Of a stretch of 55,217 bases of DNA, positions 50,282-55,217 are shown piece after piece. The DNA is from Bacteroidales bacterium. GTDB taxonomy: Bacteria > Bacteroidota > Bacteroidia > Bacteroidales > UBA932. Under the pieces are notes generated by a model. The model was not told the DNA's origin. It saw nothing but the letters and a program-made list of their open reading frames with translations, and did no database searches. The number at the start of each line of letters is the position of its first letter. The first letter of the stretch is position 1. The stretch covers positions 1 through 55,217 of the forward strand of contig JAEEIJ010000081.1 in the NCBI GenBank assembly GCA_016281315.1, read 5' to 3'. The translations under genes and the position numbers were made by a program.

Positions 50282-53149
50282 TTATTCAGCTTCTGCCGTA
50301 TTGGCGGGCTTCATCACCACCTCGATCAGGTTGCCCTGAGAGAGGATTTCCTTCATCACGCCCTGGATGGCGTCCTTGGAGAGACTGTTAATGGCAGCCT
50401 CATACAGGGCGTTGCGGTCCTGGCCGTAGGTAAGGTATAGTTCGATGCTATTGCGCCACCAGCTGTTGCGCTGACGGCTTTCCGGCAGGTTCTTCTGGAG
50501 GTTGAGCTTGGCGCTGTTAAGCTCATCGTCGGTGGGGCCGTTCTGGGCAAGGTCCTTGAATCCTTCGAGGGCCAGGGAACGCAACTTGTCGCAGAGGGCG
50601 GGCTTGCAGTCCCAGCCCACCAGGAACATGGCGCTCTGCTTGGGCCGACGGTTCAGGTTGCCGTTGGTGCTGGCGCCGTAGGTGCCGCCTTCTTCCTCGC
50701 GCAGGCTGTTGGTGTAGCGCATATCCAGGATGTAGGAAACGGCTTCCAGAGCGGCGGCTTTCTCATAGCTGTATGCGACGGGGGCGTTGTAGATCTGGTA
50801 GACGGTGCTCTTAGGAGTCTGCATGTCCACTTCGATCACCTTCTCCGTATTGACGGAGACGAGGTCCTCGCGCGGATCCACCCACTTCGGGGCTTTCTTG
50901 CCCTTGGGCAGGGAGCCGATGTATTTCTCGATGACGGGCTTGATGGCTTCGGGATTCACGTCACCCACGATGACCATCTTTGCGCCGGCCGCATCGGCAA
51001 AGAGCTTCTTCCAGTTCTTCTCCACCACGGCGAGGCTGGCCTTTTGCAGTTTGTCCATCGAGATGATGCTCTTACGGGCGTTGCCGCCGTAGAGGGTGTT
51101 CATCAGTTCTTTCTGGAACTGGTAGTTGGGCTGCTTCTCCATATTAGGAAGGACGGCATTGAGCTGGTCGATACCGTTCTGCCACTCCTCGGGATCGAAA
51201 CGCGGGGCGGTGAAGTACAGATAAACCAGCTGCATAGCCGTTTCGAAGTCCTTCACGGTGCTATTGCCGTTGATCCCGTTCTCGAGCTGGTCGAAATACG
51301 GGTTCACGGTGAGGTTCTTGCCGGTGAGCATCTTGCTCATAACGGTGCCGGAGAAGCCGGCCACACCGCTGTTGTTCTGGAACAGGCTGAAGATGCTGTC
51401 GTCGAAGGAAGCGACGTCGTCCGTGGAAACCAGGGACAGACCGCCGTCCTTATAGATATTGAAGAGAATCTGGTCCTTCTGCAGGTCAGTAGGATAGACA
51501 ATCACCTGCACGCCGTTCTTGAGGGTCCACTGGGTGGCACCGTAAATGGTATTTTCCACCTTCTTCACTTTACCGCCCTTGAGTTTGGCGGGATCCAGGA
51601 AGGCCTCGGGGATTTCTTCACCCTCGGGGGCGGCAATCTCGGAGGCGTTCACTTCCTCCATCACCTTCAGGAGCTGCTCGGCCGTAGGAGTGGCGATGCC
51701 TTCTTTCTCGGGGCCGGAGTAGACCACCACCAGGTTCTCGAATCCGCGCCAGAGCTGGCCGGCCGCCTGGCTGAGGGCCTGGGCGTTGATCTGGCCGACG
51801 AGCATCTGGAAGAGTTCCAGTTCGTCCTGGGGCTCCATCAGGGGCTCCTTGTCGAAGAAGTTGGAGATGACGGGATAGATGAATTCGGCGTTCTGGCGGG
51901 TGCCGGCGCGGTTGGCGCGGGTTTCCAGCATCGACAGATAATCGGCCTTCACGCGGTTGAATTCTGCATCCGTAATGCCGTAACGCTGCAGGCGGACGAG
52001 TTCCGTATAGAAGGCGCGGAAGCCCTCGAGGATATTGTCCTCGCGAAGGGCGACGTCGCCATACGAGGCGTCGATATCCTCATAGATGAGGCTGGACACG
52101 CCAAAGCTGCCGTTCAGGTAGGGAGAACCGGGTTTGGAGGTGATGTCCTGGAAGCGTTCGCGCATTACCATCCGAAGGGCCATTTTCACGGCATCGGTCA
52201 CCTGGCCGAGGTAAGTGGCGTTGATGCTCTCGGGAGCCGCAGCGCTGTGCCAGAAGAGTTCGATGCTGGGGTTGGTGGTTTCCGGGTCCGTGATGATGCC
52301 CACACGGGGTTCCGCGTGGTCCGCAATGGCCTGGACGGGCTTGGGGAGGGCGTCCGCCTTGGCGGGGATAGGGCCGAAGATATCCTTGATTTTCTGCTCC
52401 GTGCGGGCCACGTCAATGTCGCCCACCACGATCACGGCCTGATTGGCAGGGTGGTACCAGGTGTGGTAGAAATCCACCAGGGCCTCGTACTTGAAGGTCT
52501 CCAGGTGTTCCTGCGTGCCGATAAGGGTGCACTGGGCCAGGGGACTGTCGGCGCCGAAGTAATAGGGAAGGGCGGCCTCCATCGAACGCCAATCGGCGGT
52601 GCGGCGGGTGCGGCGCTCCTCGATGATCACGCCGCGCTCGGCGTCAATCTCCTTGGGCTCGCAGAGCACGTAGTGGGAATAATCGGCCAGGATCATCAGG
52701 CAGCTGTCCACCACGCTCTCGCGCTGCACGGGGATGTTGTTGAGCATATACTGCGTCTCCTCGAAGCCCGTTGAAGCGTTGATGTTGCGGCCGAATTCCG
52801 CGCCGATCGAACGCAGGTAATCCAGGATGCCTTTGCCGGGGAAATGCTCCGTGCCGTTGAAGCACATATGCTCCAGGAAGTGGGCCAGACCGTCCTGCTC
52901 GGGCTGTTTCTCCAGCACGGCGCCGGCGTTGGTGGCCAGGTAGAACTCCGCACGGCCGGCGGGCAGTTCGTTGTGACGGATGTAATAGGTGAGTCCGTTG
53001 TCCAGCTTGCCGATGGTAAACTGGTCGGAATTGGGGATCTGCGGCATCTGGGCGATCATCGCCTCCATCTGCTCGCGGGAAGGCTGCTGGGCCACCGCCA
53101 CGAAGGCGGCGGCGACCAGCGCACAGACAGTGATTAAGATTCGTTTCAT
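50282..53149 (-). CDS. M16 (insulinase-family) zinc peptidase
   Basis: A 955-residue periplasmic peptidase with a signal peptide (about 1-21) and two fused M16 halves. The N-terminal half is active: H90-F-L-E93-H94 (HxxEH) with the distal glutamate about 80 residues later in EIDAERGVIIEERRTR; the second half (from about residue 520) lacks HxxEH, as in pitrilysin-type fusions. It likely degrades short peptides in the periplasm. The ATG at 53149 is preferred over a GTG two codons upstream. It follows PFOR by 8 bp. Confidence 0.93.
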   Translation of the reverse strand: MKRILITVCALVAAAFVAVAQQPSREQMEAMIAQMPQIPNSDQFTIGKLDNGLTYYIRHNELPAGRAEFYLATNAGAVLEKQPEQDGLAHFLEHMCFNGTEHFPGKGILDYLRSIGAEFGRNINASTGFEETQYMLNNIPVQRESVVDSCLMILADYSHYVLCEPKEIDAERGVIIEERRTRRTADWRSMEAALPYYFGADSPLAQCTLIGTQEHLETFKYEALVDFYHTWYHPANQAVIVVGDIDVARTEQKIKDIFGPIPAKADALPKPVQAIADHAEPRVGIITDPETTNPSIELFWHSAAAPESINATYLGQVTDAVKMALRMVMRERFQDITSKPGSPYLNGSFGVSSLIYEDIDASYGDVALREDNILEGFRAFYTELVRLQRYGITDAEFNRVKADYLSMLETRANRAGTRQNAEFIYPVISNFFDKEPLMEPQDELELFQMLVGQINAQALSQAAGQLWRGFENLVVVYSGPEKEGIATPTAEQLLKVMEEVNASEIAAPEGEEIPEAFLDPAKLKGGKVKKVENTIYGATQWTLKNGVQVIVYPTDLQKDQILFNIYKDGGLSLVSTDDVASFDDSIFSLFQNNSGVAGFSGTVMSKMLTGKNLTVNPYFDQLENGINGNSTVKDFETAMQLVYLYFTAPRFDPEEWQNGIDQLNAVLPNMEKQPNYQFQKELMNTLYGGNARKSIISMDKLQKASLAVVEKNWKKLFADAAGAKMVIVGDVNPEAIKPVIEKYIGSLPKGKKAPKWVDPREDLVSVNTEKVIEVDMQTPKSTVYQIYNAPVAYSYEKAAALEAVSYILDMRYTNSLREEEGGTYGASTNGNLNRRPKQSAMFLVGWDCKPALCDKLRSLALEGFKDLAQNGPTDDELNSAKLNLQKNLPESRQRNSWWRNSIELYLTYGQDRNALYEAAINSLSKDAIQGVMKEILSQGNLIEVVMKPANTAEAE

Positions 53150-53157
53150 TTGCACTA

Positions 53158-55217
53158 CTATTTATTAGCTAACCGTTTGTAGGTATTCAGGCGGACCTTG
53201 GCGAATTCCTCCGTCTTGGCGAGGAGTTCATCGGCCTGGTCCGGGAACATCTTGTAGAGGGATGCGAAGCGCACCTCGCCCTTGAGGAAGTCCTGGAACT
53301 TCGTCCAGTCGGGTTCCTTGCTGTCCAGGCTGAACGGGTTCTTGTCCGTGCCTTCCAGGGCGGGGTTGTAGCGGTAGAGGTGCCAGTAGCCGCAGTCCAC
53401 GGCCAGTTTCTCCTCCTTCTGGCTCAGGCCCATGCCGGCTTTGAGGCCGTGGTTGATGCAGGGGCTGTAGGCGATGATGAGGGACGGTCCGTCGTAGGCT
53501 TCGGCCTCTTTAATCGCGTTGAAGAACTGGACGGGGCTGGCGCCCATGGCCACCTGGGCCACATAGACATAGCCGTAGGAGATGGCCATCATACCCAGGT
53601 CCTTCTTGCGGATGCGCTTGCCGGAGGCGGCGAACTTGGCGATGGCGCCGATGGGCGTAGCCTTGGAGCTCTGGCCGCCGGTGTTGGAATAGACCTCGGT
53701 GTCCAGCACCAGGATGTTCACGTTCTCGCCGCTGGCCAGGACGTGGTCCAGACCGCCGTAGCCGATGTCATAGGAGGCGCCGTCGCCGCCGATGATCCAC
53801 TGGCTGCGGGAAGGAATGAAGTGCTGGAGCTCGACGATCTTCTTGCAGGTGTCGCAGCTGCATTTTTCCGCCAGCGGGACAATCTTGTCGGCCACTTCAC
53901 GGGTGACGGCGGCATCCTGGGGAGCCTCCAGCCACTTGGCGGCCAGGGCTTTGATTTCGTCGCTGCAGCAGGAGCATTCGAGGGCCTGCTTCATCGTGCC
54001 GGCAACCGTTGCGCGGATGCGGTCCGAACCGAGCTTCATACCCAGGCCGAACTCGCAGAAGTCCTCGAACAGGGAGTTCTGCCAGGCCGGACCGTGGCCG
54101 CCTGCGTTGGTGCAGTACGGGCTGGCCGGGAAGGAAGCGCCGTAGATGGAAGAGCAACCGGTGGCGTTCGCAATCATCATATGGTCGCCGAAGAGCTGGG
54201 TGATGGCCTTGATGTTGGGCGTTTCACCGCAGCCTGCGCAGGCACCGGAGAACTCGAAGAGCGGCTGGGCGAACTGGCTGTTCTTCATATTCGCCTTGGG
54301 ATCTACATACTGCTTGTAGCCCACCTTCTTGTTCAGGTAGTCGAAGGCGGCCTGATCCTCGTGGTCGGAGATGTACGGGACCATCTTGAGGGCCTTGTCC
54401 GGCTTGGAGAGGCAAACGTCCACGCAGTTGCCGCAGCCGGTGCAGTCGTCCACCGAGATGGCGAGGGCGTACTTGTAGTCCTTCAGGTTGGCCTTGCCCT
54501 GGGCCATCTTCACGGAAGCAGGAGCCTTGGCGGCCTCTTCTTCGGTGAGCAGGAACGGGCGGATGGCGGCGTGCGGGCACACGAACGCGCAACTGTTGCA
54601 CTGGATGCAGGATTCGGCGTCCCAGGTGGGCACGTTCACGGCTACGCCGCGCTTTTCATAGGCGGCGGTGCCGGCGGGCATCGTACCGTCGGCATAGGGC
54701 AGGAAGGCGCTCACGGGGAGGGTGTCGCCGGCCTGGGCGTTCACCACGTCCGCGATTTCCTTCACGAAGGCGGGGGCCAGACGATCCTTGTTCGGATTCT
54801 CGAACTTGGCGGTAAGGTTCGCCCAATCGGCCGGAACCTTGATTTCCGTGTATTCGCCGCCGCGGTCTACGGCAGCATAGTTCATATTCACCACGTTCTC
54901 GCCCTTCTTGCCGTAGCTCTTCACGATGGCGTCCTTCATATACTTCACGGCGTCCTCATAGGGGATGATGCCGGTGATCTTGAAGAAGGCGCTCTGGAGG
55001 ATGGTGTTGGTCCTTCCGCCCAGGCCGATTTCCGCGGCAATTTTGGTGGCGTTGATGATATAGACCTTGATGTGCTTGCGGCCGATGATGGCTTTCACGT
55101 TGTCCGGGATGTTCTTGATGGTCTCTTCCTCATCCCAGAGGCTGTTCAGCAGCAGGGTGCCGCCGTCCTTGATGCCTTTCAGGACATCGTATTTCTTAAG
55201 GTAGGAAGGCACGTGGC
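53158..55217 (-). CDS. nifJ: Pyruvate:ferredoxin oxidoreductase, C-terminal part
   Basis: About 686 C-terminal residues of the usual 1180; the coding frame is open to the window end, so the N-terminal domains I and part of II lie outside. Visible: the gamma domain, a two-cluster ferredoxin insert (CIQCNSCAFVCPHAAI and CTGCGNCVDVCLSKP), the domain VI cysteines ACAGCGETPN and the TPP site GGDGASYDIGYGGLDHVL with TEVYSNTGGQSSKATP. It oxidises pyruvate to acetyl-CoA and CO2, passing electrons to ferredoxin. The ferredoxin gene at 50040 is a possible acceptor. The methionine-like start near 55212 is a GTG valine codon within the protein and not a real start. Confidence 0.96.
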   Translation of the reverse strand, partial: HVPSYLKKYDVLKGIKDGGTLLLNSLWDEEETIKNIPDNVKAIIGRKHIKVYIINATKIAAEIGLGGRTNTILQSAFFKITGIIPYEDAVKYMKDAIVKSYGKKGENVVNMNYAAVDRGGEYTEIKVPADWANLTAKFENPNKDRLAPAFVKEIADVVNAQAGDTLPVSAFLPYADGTMPAGTAAYEKRGVAVNVPTWDAESCIQCNSCAFVCPHAAIRPFLLTEEEAAKAPASVKMAQGKANLKDYKYALAISVDDCTGCGNCVDVCLSKPDKALKMVPYISDHEDQAAFDYLNKKVGYKQYVDPKANMKNSQFAQPLFEFSGACAGCGETPNIKAITQLFGDHMMIANATGCSSIYGASFPASPYCTNAGGHGPAWQNSLFEDFCEFGLGMKLGSDRIRATVAGTMKQALECSCCSDEIKALAAKWLEAPQDAAVTREVADKIVPLAEKCSCDTCKKIVELQHFIPSRSQWIIGGDGASYDIGYGGLDHVLASGENVNILVLDTEVYSNTGGQSSKATPIGAIAKFAASGKRIRKKDLGMMAISYGYVYVAQVAMGASPVQFFNAIKEAEAYDGPSLIIAYSPCINHGLKAGMGLSQKEEKLAVDCGYWHLYRYNPALEGTDKNPFSLDSKEPDWTKFQDFLKGEVRFASLYKMFPDQADELLAKTEEFAKVRLNTYKRLANK

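Noticed and set aside
53158..55212. PFOR as a complete 684-residue protein starting at 55212
   Set aside because: The start is a GTG valine within a conserved stretch, the frame is open to the window edge, and about 500 N-terminal residues are missing.

Overview
The window is about 55 kb of a GC-rich member of the Bacteroidales (Bacteroidota), probably a gut-type anaerobe. The evidence is: promoters of the Bacteroidota form (TTTG, about 19 bp, TAnnTTTG, often almost at the start codon); a fimbrillin-like lipoprotein; a SusC-type-phylum TonB receptor under a TPP riboswitch; a sodium-pumping methylmalonyl-CoA decarboxylase; a V-type ATPase operon with DUF2764; DUF4831, DUF1573 and DUF349 proteins; and pyruvate:ferredoxin oxidoreductase. 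Genus cannot be fixed from the sequence alone.

Layout. 1-3000 is an accessory region: an AT-richer two-gene module (MazG-like pyrophosphohydrolase plus a GIY-YIG/DUF2075 P-loop protein) lying between two perfect 32-bp inverted repeats, followed by two unrelated repeat elements and a possible 35-residue membrane peptide. 3.0-4.1 kb holds a PD-(D/E)XK (Rpn/PDDEXK_2) protein with an in-frame 24-bp tandem repeat. 4.2-16.5 kb holds pgi, a Y-family polymerase with a YolD-like partner, a glutaminyl cyclotransferase-like lipoprotein, the TPP-riboswitch TonB receptor, a candidate small RNA, a phosphodiester glycosidase-like protein, trmD, and a DUF349-yidC-yggS operon. 16.5-19 kb holds an AlkZ-related protein divergent from a leader ORF and a fimbrillin-like lipoprotein.

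19-32.5 kb is an ion-energetics block, all on the minus strand: V-ATPase (E, DUF2764, A, B, D, I, K), and upstream of it trkA-mmdA-oadG-biotin carrier-mmdB-Omp85-like. The decarboxylase spends methylmalonyl-CoA decarboxylation on exporting Na+; the V-ATPase K subunit shows the residues associated with Na+ binding, so the two may share a sodium cycle. 32.5-37 kb holds a GT2 glycosyltransferase, TldE/TldD and a zeta-toxin-like kinase in an overlapping cluster. 37-42 kb holds a peptide transporter with PepD, DUF4831 and a lipid-A-type acyltransferase. 42-43.3 kb is rpsF-rpsR-rplI. 43.4-48.6 kb is parE-plsC-fadD-type ligase-sugar kinase-like. 48.8-55.2 kb holds DUF1573, a 2[4Fe-4S] ferredoxin, an M16 peptidase and the C-terminal part of PFOR, cut by the window end.

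The most unusual content is a family of structured repeats (four copies: 136-167 truncated, 2841-2994, 7915-8027, 48678-48805). Each full copy has copy-specific complementary outer arms and a conserved core that can form an H-type pseudoknot whose two helices both covary between copies; each abuts the 3' end of a gene. Other notable items are a second repeat family built on GGCGCAGG, the promoter-to-terminator small RNA at 10287-10420, strong depletion of CATG and strong enrichment of GGCCGAT outside the 5' island. Counts of these words were made by eye.
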